A stretch of DNA of 64,000 nucleotides, from the NCBI RefSeq assembly GCF_000237085.1, contig NC_016627.1:4390001-4454000 (forward strand). Direction: 5' to 3'. A program made the position numbers and the translations under genes. Positions 24,125 through 33,984 of this stretch are shown here, piece after piece. Each line of letters starts with the position of its first letter. Within the stretch, counting starts at the first letter, position 1. The notes beneath the pieces are model-generated. The model made no database searches, was not told where the DNA came from, and saw only the letters and a program-made list of their open reading frames with translations. This DNA comes from Acetivibrio clariflavus DSM 19732. GTDB lineage: Bacteria > Bacillota > Clostridia > Acetivibrionales > Acetivibrionaceae.

Positions 24125-25661
24125 ATCAACTTTCGCAGGAAACAACTGATAGCTTTGCCTTGATATGAACAGGCAAACAAGTGACAAAGTAGTTGAGAAA
24201 CTCGTTGACTGTTTCCTTTGTCAAAAGCAGTTTTTCCTGTAAAGTAGTTTTTAAAGCCTCTATTATAAGCTGCAGTGCCTCATGGAATTTAATGTCCTCA
24301 AGTTCATCGCAGCAATAGTAGAACAAAGTACCAATAGTGCGTAAATCAGTATTATTGCGGTTCTCAACCGCTAACATAATGTACCTTGAAAAAACAATAG
24401 TTGTATGGGCAACCATCATATCATAAGAACGACCTTGAAATTCCTTAGCCAGCTTAAGGTATGACTTACACATCTTGAAGAATACCTCTATGTCCCAGCG
24501 TTTTCCGTATATCCTGATTATCTCTGTTTCGGGAAGACTAGTATCTGTAGATATGAGAGCTAGCCATTTACTCTTGTTTCTTCGGTCACGGACAAAGACA
24601 ATTTTTGCTGGAATGTGGTTTCCTTCTTTATCGTGTAATTCTACCATAACTGAAGCAAGGTATTTTGATCTTCCTCTACGTTTCCTGACAGTTCGGTATA
24701 TCTCTCTCAATGATTTTTTTTCACCATTGAAGTTATAGTAAATCTTGGGAGTATCCTTTACCATAGCTATCACATTAAGATTCATCTTACAAATTTTGAT
24801 AATAGTAGCCGGAAAGGAGAACCAACTGTCAAATAAAACATATTTTGCTTTAATACCGGTAGCAACTGCTTGTTCCAGCATAGACAGAGCAGATTCCGGT
24901 GAAGTGGCTAAGGCATTCTGTCGGCGTTTAAAACCAACGGTTCTTTTATCTATAGTATTTTTCGCTGGATTAATGCAAACCCTTGGATTTGTTGAACTTA
25001 AAAGGTTGAAGGCCACAGGAATAAATGAATTACCGTCTGTCCAACCAAGTGTAAGCATACGAAAGCCTTTTTTATTCTTATTGCCGTCAGCATGATCTTT
25101 GACCCAACTTAAAAGCTCAACTGACTTGCTTCTTGTCCTACTGTAGAAGGAATCGTCAATTACAAAGGCATCAACCCGTTCATCTGACGTTAATCTATCG
25201 ATATGATGATTTATGACCTTTGCAGAAAGCAAATATAAAAATCTTTGCCAGTTGATATGTATGGAATTTAAGAATCTGTAGACCACATCCCTTGCAAATG
25301 GTATATCAAAGCTTTCTGCTTTATAGTTCATAAACAGATTTTTGCCTGTAAAAACAAGTTCAAACAGTACTTTGAATACCGTAAGACAAGGAATACCTTT
25401 ATCTTTATATGCGTTTGACTTTTTTAACAGATAGCCTACAGAAAACATTTTGAAAAAGTTATCAACTGTCAAAGAAAATCTATTTTCTTCCTTAACCTTC
25501 TGTGATACAATAGACATGTTCAAGAACCTCCAAATTGTCGATTTAATAGGGTTTGGATACTTCTATTATATCACATAGAAGGGGGTTCTTGTATTTTTTT
25601 ATTGCCCAAATCTATTGATTTTTCAATGTTCAGTGCACATTATTCACGTGCGAAAGTTGAT
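24125..25661 (-). mobile_element. IS4-family insertion sequence in the adaptor gene
   Basis: Perfect 13-bp terminal repeats ATCAACTTTCGCA / TGCGAAAGTTGAT and an 8-bp target duplication ATCATTTA (24117-24124 and 25662-25669). The intact repeats and duplication indicate a fairly recent insertion. Confidence 0.92.
24126..25523 (-). CDS. IS4-family transposase
   Basis: A 465-residue DDE transposase. First Asp in AFVIDDSFYSRTRSK, second in YVLFDSWFSFPATI, and the Glu in the YREK-like motif YGKRWDIEVFFKMCK, which is diagnostic of the IS4 group. It is full length and fills almost the whole element. Confidence 0.93.
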   Translation of the reverse strand: MNMSIVSQKVKEENRFSLTVDNFFKMFSVGYLLKKSNAYKDKGIPCLTVFKVLFELVFTGKNLFMNYKAESFDIPFARDVVYRFLNSIHINWQRFLYLLSAKVINHHIDRLTSDERVDAFVIDDSFYSRTRSKSVELLSWVKDHADGNKNKKGFRMLTLGWTDGNSFIPVAFNLLSSTNPRVCINPAKNTIDKRTVGFKRRQNALATSPESALSMLEQAVATGIKAKYVLFDSWFSFPATIIKICKMNLNVIAMVKDTPKIYYNFNGEKKSLREIYRTVRKRRGRSKYLASVMVELHDKEGNHIPAKIVFVRDRRNKSKWLALISTDTSLPETEIIRIYGKRWDIEVFFKMCKSYLKLAKEFQGRSYDMMVAHTTIVFSRYIMLAVENRNNTDLRTIGTLFYYCCDELEDIKFHEALQLIIEALKTTLQEKLLLTKETVNEFLNYFVTCLPVHIKAKLSVVSCES

Positions 25662-26587
25662 ATCATTTATGAATTCCTCAGGTACATTTGCTTCAACTAC
25701 AATGGAGTTAATATTCACAAGGCTGAATAATCTTTTTGAATTTTGTACAGATTCTCCTTTTACACAATTTAAACCATAAACTATGGCATTATCCACATCC
25801 GACACTATAGTATTTTGTATTATATAGCTTTTATTAACTTTGTCATTCATCAATTTTATTGAATTTTCAATGTACTTTAATTTATCTTCATAAATACTCT
25901 TATCTCTACAATTCTCAATTAATTCAGATTTTTGCTTAATAGAAAGTTTTAAATTATCTACTTCTTTTTGTAGATCGTTTTTACATTTCTTCAAAGCTGC
26001 TTCCAAATTAATTACTTGTTTTTTATAATTATCTACTTTTTTCTTATATGAATCCAACTCATCCTGAGATATTGCGCCTTTTTTTAGTAACTCCTCATTG
26101 ATTTTTAGCTCCTTTAATGAAGCTTCATAATCTGAATTTGCATTATCCAAATCATTTGATAACTTTACTAAATCCGAATGATTTCCATTACTTAGATAAT
26201 CCTGTAATTCCTGTAAATCTTTTTGAAGCTTTATCAATTCCTGTTGGTTATTCTCTAATTCTAGCTGACTGTTTTCCAATTCCCGTTTTAACGAATATAA
26301 TTCTATCTCTTTAGACTTTATCTGGTTTTTGTAATCTTCATAATTTATTGTAATAATTGCATCACCTTTTTTTACTTTTTGCCCTTCTTTAACATGAATA
26401 TCTTCAATCAAAACAGGAAAGTCGATAAATAAATCCTTAACATCATTAGCTTTTACAACCCCAAAAACATCCACAGTTTCTTCAAATTCTCCGGTATCAT
26501 TTATAGTGAGACCAGTATCAATTTCATTTTTGCTGCATCCCCCAGTTAATAACATTATTGTTATTACTCCTAGTATAAATATTCTTT

Positions 26588-27283
26588 TCATAGTAAATCA
26601 ACTCTCCCATCTTTAACATTTATTATTCTATTCCCATATTCAGCTGCTTCCCTTGAATGGGTCACTTGAATTATTGTCTTACCCTTTTCCCTGTTTATCC
26701 TTCTCAAGAGTTCCATGATTTCAGTACCTGATTTACTATCGAGATTACCAATAGGTTCATCAGCAAGAATAATGTCAGGTTCGTTTATCAATGCTCTTGC
26801 AATTGCAACCCTTTGCTGTTGTCCACCAGACAATTCTCTAGGAGTATGATGCCGCCTATTTGAAAGACCGACTATACTTAAAAGCTCTTCTAACCTGTCT
26901 TTATAGTGTTTTATTTTCTTCCCATCTAATAAAATTGGAAGCATAATATTTTCTTCCACATTTAAATTGGGAATAAGGTTGTAAAATTGAAAAACAAACC
27001 CTATTTCTCTTCTTCTCATCAGACTTTCAATTCTGTCTGTCATATTAGAGAGTTCTCTTCCATTGACTTTTATACTTCCTGAAGACGACTTGTCAAGTCC
27101 ACCTATTAAATATAAAAGTGTACTCTTACCCGAACCGGAAGGTCCCATAATTGAAACAAATTCCCCCTTTTCAACTGACAGATTAATACCTTTTAATACT
27201 TCAACTTCTATAGAACCAAGTTTATATGTTTTATAAAGGTTATGTATTTCAACTGCCAAACTCAAACTCAATTTCGCCTCCAT
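26588..27283 (-). CDS. ABC exporter ATPase (MacB/LolD type)
   Basis: 231 residues with Walker [11 protein letters not shown]-loop FQFYNLIPNLNV, signature LSGGQQQR and Walker B IILADEPIGNLD. DEPIGNLDS replaces the commoner DEPTGNLDS. It overlaps the adaptor gene by four bases and follows the FtsX-type permease, making the standard three-part MacAB-like exporter. The substrate is unknown; the peptide cluster upstream is an attractive but unproven candidate. Confidence 0.93.
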   Translation of the reverse strand: MEAKLSLSLAVEIHNLYKTYKLGSIEVEVLKGINLSVEKGEFVSIMGPSGSGKSTLLYLIGGLDKSSSGSIKVNGRELSNMTDRIESLMRRREIGFVFQFYNLIPNLNVEENIMLPILLDGKKIKHYKDRLEELLSIVGLSNRRHHTPRELSGGQQQRVAIARALINEPDIILADEPIGNLDSKSGTEIMELLRRINREKGKTIIQVTHSREAAEYGNRIINVKDGRVDLL

Positions 27284-27343
27284 CCCAAATTTTATATTTT
27301 TCTCATAGTTATCAGCACAATAGCTCCACCGTTCAATGGAGCG

Positions 27344-29833
27344 TTACTCATATTTCAAAGATTCTAAAATATTAAGCCTTGAAGATTTTAATGCCGGGCT
27401 TATAGAAGCTAAAATATATATACAAATTCCAATTGTCAAAAAAATCAATGGTACTGTTAAGGAATAATTTATTGGAATAGGTTGATATGAAGCATATAAA
27501 ACTTTTGACACAATTGATATCATCAAAATTCCTAAAGAAACACCAAGTATTCCACCTATCAGTCCTCCTGTAAATGCTTCAATAAAAATAATTTTTATAT
27601 TCTGTGCTTTACTCATTCCTATCGAGCGAAACATTGCCAGTATCCTCTTTCTTTCAATAAAACTTACTAACAAATTGTTCACAACTCCAAGAACACCAAT
27701 CAAAAATGATAGAACAGAAAATCCCTGGACACCGGCTAAGATTTGAGCAGTACTGCTTTTTATAGAGTATTCTATTTGTTTTACCGTTTTCGCAACTGCT
27801 TTATATTTTACAAGCTCATTTCTTATTTTTAAGGCAATCTTTTCAGGGTCATCAGATGTTTTCACATAAATAGCAGAATAGTATTTACTACCCGTATCTG
27901 CTTTAAGGTATTTTGAAGATATAAGAGCATAATCCCCGCTATTGATTAACGAATTAAAAAAACCGACAACTTTATATGCGTACTTACCTTTTGGCATTTC
28001 CAACCAAAGTATATCTCCTATTTCTACATCAAATTGGTCCTTTAGCGCCTTCGTTAATAATATACTTCTTTCCTTATCCAATCTTTCTAAGATCGACTTA
28101 TAATCTCCATATACATTAAATTTTCTATATTCAGGAAACATACTTTTATCTATACTATCTATTTGCGCTATTCTTGAATCTTTATTAGTAACCTTGACAT
28201 CGTGCACCTGATATATCCCACAGGTATCCGAAACTCCGTCTATCTTTCGGACGATATTTTCCAAATTTCTATCTGCATTTTGCGCAGACATCATAATATC
28301 GAAATTTGTACTTTTTGTAAAAGCATAGCTTGTTTCTTCAATCATACTGTTGCTTGTAACAAAAATCATCATAATCACAGCAATGCCCATTGTCAGGAGG
28401 GAAATGTTATTAATTATGCTTCTATTCTCTCTTAAGTTCTTAGCAGCAATAATGCCTTCGTTAGAAAAAATAAAAGTATAAATTTTTTCAAAAAGTTTCA
28501 CAAAAAGGTTAGTAGCAGTATCAACAAGCATAATCACCGCAATTATGCAAAGTAATATACACATTAAGTCAACATTTAAAGCAATCTGTTTTGGTACTGT
28601 TACGGGCAATACTACAGAGCAAATTAGAAATACAGAACCCAAAACAGGCTTTATTCTTGTCTTATTTTTTGAAAAAACAATTTCATTTAATATAATATCT
28701 TTAATAGGTATTTTGCATATCTTATTTATTGGAAAAATTGACCCCATAAAGCATAGTAATATAGCAATTGCAAAAGTCATGAGGATCTGACTTATATTGT
28801 AATTTATTGTTACGGTTGATTTCACCCCTGATGAAGTCATAAAATATACTATTGTATATAGTATGATATTTCCCAGCTCAAATCCCAGAATTCCTCCTAC
28901 TAAGCCATAAACAAGACTTTCAGCCAAAAGCAAAAAATTCATCATTTTTCTTGTAGCCCCAATACTTCTAAATGTGCCAATTACAGGTATTCTATCCATT
29001 ACTATAACCTTGAATGAAGAATATATAATAAAAACACTTATTAAAGATACAACCATACTCATTAACAAAAATGCAAGCGATATATCTGATAAGTTTCTCT
29101 TATATTCTTCTTTTGAAATCGCTTCTCTTACCGAATATCCGTTATACAACTTACCAAGTTCATTAATATACTTTTGTTTATCATTTTCATCCTTTAGTTT
29201 TATATAAATTGTATTAACTCTATTTTCAGCCAAATAAATATGCTGTAATGCATCTATGGGAACAACTGCAAATAGTGATGTACTATTCGTAAAAGGTCCT
29301 GTAGGATTCGCTATACCATTTATTACAAATTTCTCTTTTTTTCCATTAATCTCAAGTGTAATTGTATCTTTCAACTTCAGTGAATACTTTTTGGCAGTAT
29401 AACTACTTATTATTATCTGTTTTCCAATAAATTGATTAATTTGGCAGCTATCACTAAATTTAAAAGGATTTATTCGCTGCAAATCATCGATGTCAATTCC
29501 TTGCAGTCTAAAATCGACCAATTCATTCTCACCGTACTTATATATTCCTGTAGTAACAATAGCCCCAACTATATACTCAGCTGAATGCATAATTTTTTTT
29601 GCCCTTGTCATGCTAAAAAAAGGTTCTTTGCTCTTCTCATTAGTTTCTATCACAATATGTGTGTTCCCATAAAACTGTTTCATGCGTTCTTCAAACATCT
29701 TCACCAAACTATTCGAAAGTGCAACAGAAGAAAAAAATATAGCTGAAGAAATCGCTATTGATAATACAATCAGTATCGTACGGAGTTTCTTTTCCATAGT
29801 ATTTTTAACCAAGAATTTTATAAGTATTGTCAA
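27344..29833 (-). CDS. FtsX-like ABC permease, two-domain
   Basis: 829 residues with two FtsX repeats. Each has an N-terminal helix, a large extracellular domain (about residues 40-250 and 490-690) and three C-terminal helices ending in APV- or P-rich loops (FRSIGATRKMMNFLLLAESL; FRSIGMSKAQNIKIIFIEAF). The LxFRSIGxxK motif occurs twice. About 60 bases separate it from the ATPase gene, and it belongs to the same PadR-led operon. Such permeases typically extrude peptides or lipids by a mechanotransmission mechanism. Confidence 0.9.
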   Translation of the reverse strand: MTILIKFLVKNTMEKKLRTILIVLSIAISSAIFFSSVALSNSLVKMFEERMKQFYGNTHIVIETNEKSKEPFFSMTRAKKIMHSAEYIVGAIVTTGIYKYGENELVDFRLQGIDIDDLQRINPFKFSDSCQINQFIGKQIIISSYTAKKYSLKLKDTITLEINGKKEKFVINGIANPTGPFTNSTSLFAVVPIDALQHIYLAENRVNTIYIKLKDENDKQKYINELGKLYNGYSVREAISKEEYKRNLSDISLAFLLMSMVVSLISVFIIYSSFKVIVMDRIPVIGTFRSIGATRKMMNFLLLAESLVYGLVGGILGFELGNIILYTIVYFMTSSGVKSTVTINYNISQILMTFAIAILLCFMGSIFPINKICKIPIKDIILNEIVFSKNKTRIKPVLGSVFLICSVVLPVTVPKQIALNVDLMCILLCIIAVIMLVDTATNLFVKLFEKIYTFIFSNEGIIAAKNLRENRSIINNISLLTMGIAVIMMIFVTSNSMIEETSYAFTKSTNFDIMMSAQNADRNLENIVRKIDGVSDTCGIYQVHDVKVTNKDSRIAQIDSIDKSMFPEYRKFNVYGDYKSILERLDKERSILLTKALKDQFDVEIGDILWLEMPKGKYAYKVVGFFNSLINSGDYALISSKYLKADTGSKYYSAIYVKTSDDPEKIALKIRNELVKYKAVAKTVKQIEYSIKSSTAQILAGVQGFSVLSFLIGVLGVVNNLLVSFIERKRILAMFRSIGMSKAQNIKIIFIEAFTGGLIGGILGVSLGILMISIVSKVLYASYQPIPINYSLTVPLIFLTIGICIYILASISPALKSSRLNILESLKYE

Positions 29834-29936
29834 AACAGAAACCTCCTATATTTCACTCCTAATTAGTCAAAAAAGCTAATATATGCAATTTAAAGTTTAT
29901 TGCCAAAAAGCCAAGTCACAATCTCTGAACTATAGT

Positions 29937-30773
29937 TTACTTTGAAATTGATATATCTCCAGATTCGGAACAAATTACAATTTTATTTTCAGAATTCCCA
30001 ACGCCTCCAATCAATTGATTTTCTGTCGAGTTAATTAATTCCATAGGATAACTATTGTTTATTTTTCCCGTTATAGTTTTTGCCTCCAAACTAAACTCTG
30101 AGTTTTCTGGTACAATTAATTCCGTATTTCCAGAAGATGTTTCTATGTTAACAATATTGTCAAAGCATTTATATGCTATACGCACATCCCCAGCATCAGA
30201 TTTTACATTCACATTACCACTAAAATTACTGAATGTAACCTTACCTGAAGAAGTCTCTACAAATACATCCTTAATCGCAATGTTGTCGAGGTTAATACTT
30301 CCTGAATCAGAATAGTACATAAATTTATCAACAGCAAGTTCCTTTAATATTACATCAGCTGATGATGCGCTAATTGAAATAGTTTCTTCATATTTTTGGG
30401 GAATGTCTATAAAAAGAGAGAGGTCATTTTTGTAGTACAATGTCCATGCCTTTTTTCTATTTACTTCTATCGTTAATTTGTCACTTTCTTCTTTGACTAA
30501 AAGTTGAGGAATAACCTCTTTGTTAGTTGATACAACCTCTCCGGAAAAAATGATTTTAACTGAATTTGAATCAACCGGATTAAAATATACATTCGCATCA
30601 TCTGCGTCTATAATAATCTCTTTTATACCATTAATTTCTAACGTTTTTTCTTGATTAATCATAGTTTTCTCGGAACTTTCCAAAAATCCAAACCTCTGAG
30701 CTATACTCAATCCACCAGCAACAATAAATGAAATTGCTGCAACAACCGTTAAAAACAATATTACTTTTCTCAT
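29937..30773 (-). CDS. DUF4097-family beta-strand-repeat protein
   Basis: 278 residues. One N-terminal membrane helix (residues 4-25) and then a right-handed beta-repeat region with alternating polar and hydrophobic residues (SGSINLDNIAIKDVFVETSSG, SGKVTFSNFSGNVNVKSDAG), the hallmark of DUF4097 (putative adhesin). It overlaps the DUF1700 gene by four bases. The PadR-DUF1700-DUF4097 set is a common Firmicute envelope-stress module. Confidence 0.85.
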   Translation of the reverse strand: MRKVILFLTVVAAISFIVAGGLSIAQRFGFLESSEKTMINQEKTLEINGIKEIIIDADDANVYFNPVDSNSVKIIFSGEVVSTNKEVIPQLLVKEESDKLTIEVNRKKAWTLYYKNDLSLFIDIPQKYEETISISASSADVILKELAVDKFMYYSDSGSINLDNIAIKDVFVETSSGKVTFSNFSGNVNVKSDAGDVRIAYKCFDNIVNIETSSGNTELIVPENSEFSLEAKTITGKINNSYPMELINSTENQLIGGVGNSENKIVICSESGDISISK

Positions 30774-31354
30774 TTTTTATTGCCTCCCATGCCGTATTTT
30801 TCAGCAACACTCTTTAGAAATCTTACAACCTTTCCAATTATAAATTTAACTATAACAATATTTATCAAAAATAATAGAATCCCCGTTGTTACCAAACCGG
30901 TTGATAAAAATATTTCTCTTAATCGGTCCACACCATTGATTGCAATAGACGAATTCACAAACGAGATAATAATTACAATCAACAAAATCATGCCTTTAAT
31001 AGTTATAGTTAATGAAAAAACAAATAAACCAAGCAAAATACAAAAAAGGAAAAACAATGTAGGGAAAACAATGATAAAACTCATCAATCCTAAACCTGCG
31101 ACTGTGTAAAAAGCTCTTAAAATGTTCGGAATAGAGTTTTTTTGTTCTGCCATTCTCAACGAATAGTCAGCTATGAATTGCTTTGCCACAACTTCAGGAT
31201 TTCCAAGAAACTCACATATTTCTTCTTCATTTCTCCCTTCCTGAATACCAATATTAAAATACTCCTCATAATCTTCTATTATGTACTTTTGCTCATCTTT
31301 CGGCAGTTTTTTTAACCGTCTAGATAAAATATTCATATACTCACTTTTTTTCAT
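30770..31354 (-). CDS. DUF1700-family membrane protein
   Basis: About 194 residues. The N-terminal cytosolic domain MKKSEYMNILSRRLKKLP with ...EYFNIGIQEGRNEEEICEFLGNP is the DUF1700 signature, followed by three to four membrane helices (from about residue 85). GGGAGGACGT precedes ATG 31354; the frame extends to 31378 but without a ribosome site. It overlaps PadR upstream and DUF4097 downstream. Confidence 0.87.
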   Translation of the reverse strand: MKKSEYMNILSRRLKKLPKDEQKYIIEDYEEYFNIGIQEGRNEEEICEFLGNPEVVAKQFIADYSLRMAEQKNSIPNILRAFYTVAGLGLMSFIIVFPTLFFLFCILLGLFVFSLTITIKGMILLIVIIISFVNSSIAINGVDRLREIFLSTGLVTTGILLFLINIVIVKFIIGKVVRFLKSVAEKYGMGGNKK

Positions 31355-31673
31355 ACGTCCTCCCGTTATTCTTAACAATATTGTTTACCCTTTCAACAAA
31401 TTGGAACCATTCTTTTTCAAGCTTTTTTTTCGCCTCAATTCCTAATGGAGTTATCTTGTAATATTTCCTTGGGGGACCATCTATTGGTTCCTTCATATAT
31501 GTTTCAAAATATCCATCATCGTATAACCTTTTAAGAAGAGGATATATCGTCCCATTGGACATTTCAATTTCCTCTGAAATTTTGTTAACTATTTCATATC
31601 CATAATAATCCCTTTCTGCAAGTAATGATAATACACACAATTCTAATACTCCCTTTTTAAACTGTATATTCAT
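31341..31673 (-). CDS. PadR-family transcriptional regulator
   Basis: 110 residues with the PadR winged helix: FKKGVLELCVLSLLAERDYYGYEIVNKI, then MSNGTIYPLLKRLYDDGYFET and the wing PRKYYKITPLGIEAKKKLEKEW. It heads the operon through DUF1700, DUF4097 and the exporter. Two direct repeats with 30-bp spacing lie 31-76 bases upstream and are its likely operator. Confidence 0.92.
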   Translation of the reverse strand: MNIQFKKGVLELCVLSLLAERDYYGYEIVNKISEEIEMSNGTIYPLLKRLYDDGYFETYMKEPIDGPPRKYYKITPLGIEAKKKLEKEWFQFVERVNNIVKNNGRTYEKK

Positions 31674-31703
31674 TTTCCACCTTCGTAAAATAATTTATAA
31701 AAA

Positions 31704-31749
31704 TAAACTATCTTTTAATGCAATATAGTGAAGTAAACTATCTTTTAAT
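31704..31749. promoter_or_regulatory. Direct repeats upstream of the PadR operon (putative operator)
   Basis: TAAACTATCTTTTAAT occurs exactly at 31704-31719 and 31734-31749, a 30-bp period or three helical turns. On the minus strand it reads ATTAAAAGATAGTTTA, so the same face of the helix is presented twice upstream of padR. Confidence 0.55.
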
Positions 31750-31971
31750 ATAGCATAGTCTTACATACACTGAATTGTTACTTAATAAAATACTTTCACT
31801 TTCTATAATATGACCCAATCAATAAATATTGACTATTTATTAATAATTTATCACATTCATTATTTTATAGCAATAAATTACAAATAATAAACTATATTAC
31901 TAAATATATAATATTAAAATTCGAGGAGCGGGAAAGCAAAATATAAAGCAAGCATAAGCAATATACTATTT

Positions 31972-32124
31972 TTATTCAAAAAAAACTTCTATACAATATT
32001 GAGATGGACAGAAAAAATGTAACCAACAAGCCAACTCACATCTTTCTTCAGTCTCTTGTGCTATTCTTTCTTCTAACAAACTATCTTCATTTAAATTAAT
32101 ACTCTCATTCATAGATGTAATCAT
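31972..32124 (-). CDS. RiPP-like precursor peptide 1 (50 residues)
   Basis: ATG 32124 follows GAGGTGATTTGG. The product has an acidic leader with LLEERIAQETEERCEL and a core beginning ACWLHFFCPSQYC. Against its paralogues at 33494, 33725 and 35849 the conserved frame is LEER(I/L)..E.EER.EL(G/A)CW with two further Cys. It is the most divergent member, with an extra Cys in the leader and a longer core. It is the only one downstream of the M50 gene. No product class is recognised. Confidence 0.75.
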   Translation of the reverse strand: MITSMNESINLNEDSLLEERIAQETEERCELACWLHFFCPSQYCIEVFFE

Positions 32125-32193
32125 CCAAATCACCTCGAAATTTAAACATATTGAATTTCCCTCTCCTCAAATTTTTAGCAATTAATATCCTAA

Positions 32194-33471
32194 CTAGTAT
32201 TCTATATTACTCCTCCGTACTGATTTTTTTATATCATTTACAAGGCTAAATATTCCCTGAATTAAAGCCTTTGAAGTTGTAAAGATAATTCTTATTAATA
32301 GGATAGTTGTAACAACCAGTGCAACATTATTAATAAAAGTATAAAAAATGTTCTTAACATTCATGTCTATTGCATCAATTGCATTAATTACATTATATAA
32401 CTTTGCAATTGTCATCATACTTACATTTGCAATTCCAAAAGTAAAAGAAGTCATAAAGATAATACTCGCTAAAACATATATGATAAAAAACCTCTTTTCT
32501 TTTTCTTTTATATCTCTAATAAAAACATCTTCTTTTTCTGTATTAATTCCAAATATATTTCTTATCCGTAAGGACAGAAACTTCTTTGTTGCATCATGCA
32601 AGTTAGGAATACCCATCAAATCAGACAACATCCAATAGCCATCCATTTTTATAAATGGATTAAATGTTCCTACAAAAAATAATATTCCAAGCAGAGCACC
32701 CAAAATTAATGAAATATTATCAATTATCATGCCTATTAAACACATTAGTACATAAAAAACAAACTGAAAATAAACTCCTCCTATATCAACAACAGCTCTT
32801 TGAGTTCTTTTTAAATGCCAAACCTTACTAACATCAGCATAAAAGCAAGGATATGTAAAATAAAAGGCAAATCCAATATCTCCCGGCTTTATATTGTAAT
32901 GCATACATGCAGAAGAATGCCCTAACTCATGAAATATAGTACTTATATATACAATAATCAACGGCGAAATATAGTCTAAATTATTCATTGTAATAATTGA
33001 ATATAAATTAATACCTTTATTATTTAAATATATAATTGAGTACGCAATAACTAATACACCAATAATTATAAAAGGAATTACAACCTCTCTATTAAAAAGA
33101 TTAGATAAGAATCTAAACTTTTCAATATTTTCGCTTTTTATCAAAGGAATTTTCATCCACAAATACGCAGATGATTTTTTCTTTTTTACTGTATCATGAG
33201 TTCCTTCCAAAATACCTCTTTTAATCAAAAATTTCTCAAAAACTTCGCTAACCTCTTTTTCATCTACATTTCTACCTAATATGACAGACAGCTCCTTAGC
33301 AATATTTTCTATTGTCCTCTTGCCATCTATCAAATTTATAATATGATATAAGTAGTCAGTTATTTGCCAACGTTTATTTTCGCAGACAAGCACAAACGTT
33401 TTATTTTTATTGCTAGTATCAAACTCTTGAATGTAAACACAATCTTTTAGCTTTGGCACATTCTCATTCAT
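32194..33471 (-). CDS. PqqD-like/M50 membrane metalloprotease, candidate precursor-processing protein
   Basis: 425 residues. Residues 1-90 look like a PqqD/RRE-type peptide-recognition domain (ITDYLYHIINLIDGKRTIENI, then a winged-helix end). Residues 130-425 hold about eight membrane helices with HELGH (181-185) and NPFIKMDGYW (271-280), the two zinc-site motifs of M50 site-2 proteases. GGAAGGTAAAT precedes the ATG. Four Cys-Trp peptides flank it on the same strand. Proteins of this build occur in peptide-maturation clusters. Cleaving or chaperoning these peptides is my inference. No radical-SAM, lanthionine or YcaO enzyme is nearby. Confidence 0.85.
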   Translation of the reverse strand: MNENVPKLKDCVYIQEFDTSNKNKTFVLVCENKRWQITDYLYHIINLIDGKRTIENIAKELSVILGRNVDEKEVSEVFEKFLIKRGILEGTHDTVKKKKSSAYLWMKIPLIKSENIEKFRFLSNLFNREVVIPFIIIGVLVIAYSIIYLNNKGINLYSIITMNNLDYISPLIIVYISTIFHELGHSSACMHYNIKPGDIGFAFYFTYPCFYADVSKVWHLKRTQRAVVDIGGVYFQFVFYVLMCLIGMIIDNISLILGALLGILFFVGTFNPFIKMDGYWMLSDLMGIPNLHDATKKFLSLRIRNIFGINTEKEDVFIRDIKEKEKRFFIIYVLASIIFMTSFTFGIANVSMMTIAKLYNVINAIDAIDMNVKNIFYTFINNVALVVTTILLIRIIFTTSKALIQGIFSLVNDIKKSVRRSNIEY

Positions 33472-33493
33472 ATTTACCTTCCATTTCTTTAAT

Positions 33494-33631
33494 TTAGCTA
33501 TACATTATACAAAATTCTTTGCAATACATCCAGCAGCCAAGTTCAATTCTTTCCTCTAATTCCTGCTCTATTCTCTCTTCAAGAACAGTATAAATTCTTT
33601 CCACTTCAAGGCTTTCATTTAATTTCTTCAT
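33494..33631 (-). CDS. RiPP-like precursor peptide 2 (45 residues)
   Basis: ATG 33631 with GGGGATGA upstream. The leader starts MKKLNESLEVERIY and continues to EERIEQELEERIEL; the core is GCWMYCKEFCIMYS. It ends 22 bases before the M50 gene and is very probably co-transcribed with it. The spacing CWxYCxxxC is one residue shorter than in peptides 3 and 4. Confidence 0.82.
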   Translation of the reverse strand: MKKLNESLEVERIYTVLEERIEQELEERIELGCWMYCKEFCIMYS

Positions 33632-33724
33632 TTTTCCGATTCATCCCCTTTTAATTCAATAAAAATATTATTTTCTTGTTATAATTTTATGGGGAAGGTA
33701 AACATATACTATTTAGTTAAACTA

Positions 33725-33871
33725 CTAGCTTTCACCATTGTAAGCAACACAATCTTTTGCGCCACAATAAATCCAACATCCTAGTTCTAATCTTTCTTCC
33801 AACTCATTTGCAAGTCTTTCCTCTAATGCAGAATTATCATTGATGTTAAAATTCTCATTTATTGATTTCAT
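33725..33871 (-). CDS. RiPP-like precursor peptide 3 (48 residues)
   Basis: ATG 33871 with AGGTGA upstream. The leader ends in LEERLANELEERLEL and the core is GCWIYCGAKDCVAYNGES. It is nearly identical at DNA level to peptide 4 over the leader helix, so the two arose by recent duplication. An IS110 element separates them. Confidence 0.82.
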   Translation of the reverse strand: MKSINENFNINDNSALEERLANELEERLELGCWIYCGAKDCVAYNGES

Positions 33872-33984
33872 TATTTTATTTCACCTACCTTGTACAATTA
33901 ATATTGTATTAAATCAGTGACCGAAGCCACTGTTCGACCCATTAAAATTCATTGTTAACATAACACTTCAAACTTCATTCTTTT

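Larger units (their letters stand above)
23913..26591 (-). pseudogene. HlyD-family (MacA-like) efflux adaptor, split by an IS4 element
   Basis: The 5' part (26591 to 25662) has a lipoprotein signal (MLLTGGCSK), a beta-barrel/lipoyl half (IHVKEGQKVKKGDAIITINYED), a long coiled coil (residues about 90-240) and the return lipoyl half. The frame breaks at EEFINDI where the IS4 copy enters. The 3' part (24116 to 23913) continues KLNSEVTIIPQADKTKEYKG and ends in a TGA at 23913. An 8-bp duplication (ATCATTTA) flanks the insert, so the gene was intact before. It would have been the periplasm-side adaptor of the ABC exporter encoded just upstream. Confidence 0.9.
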
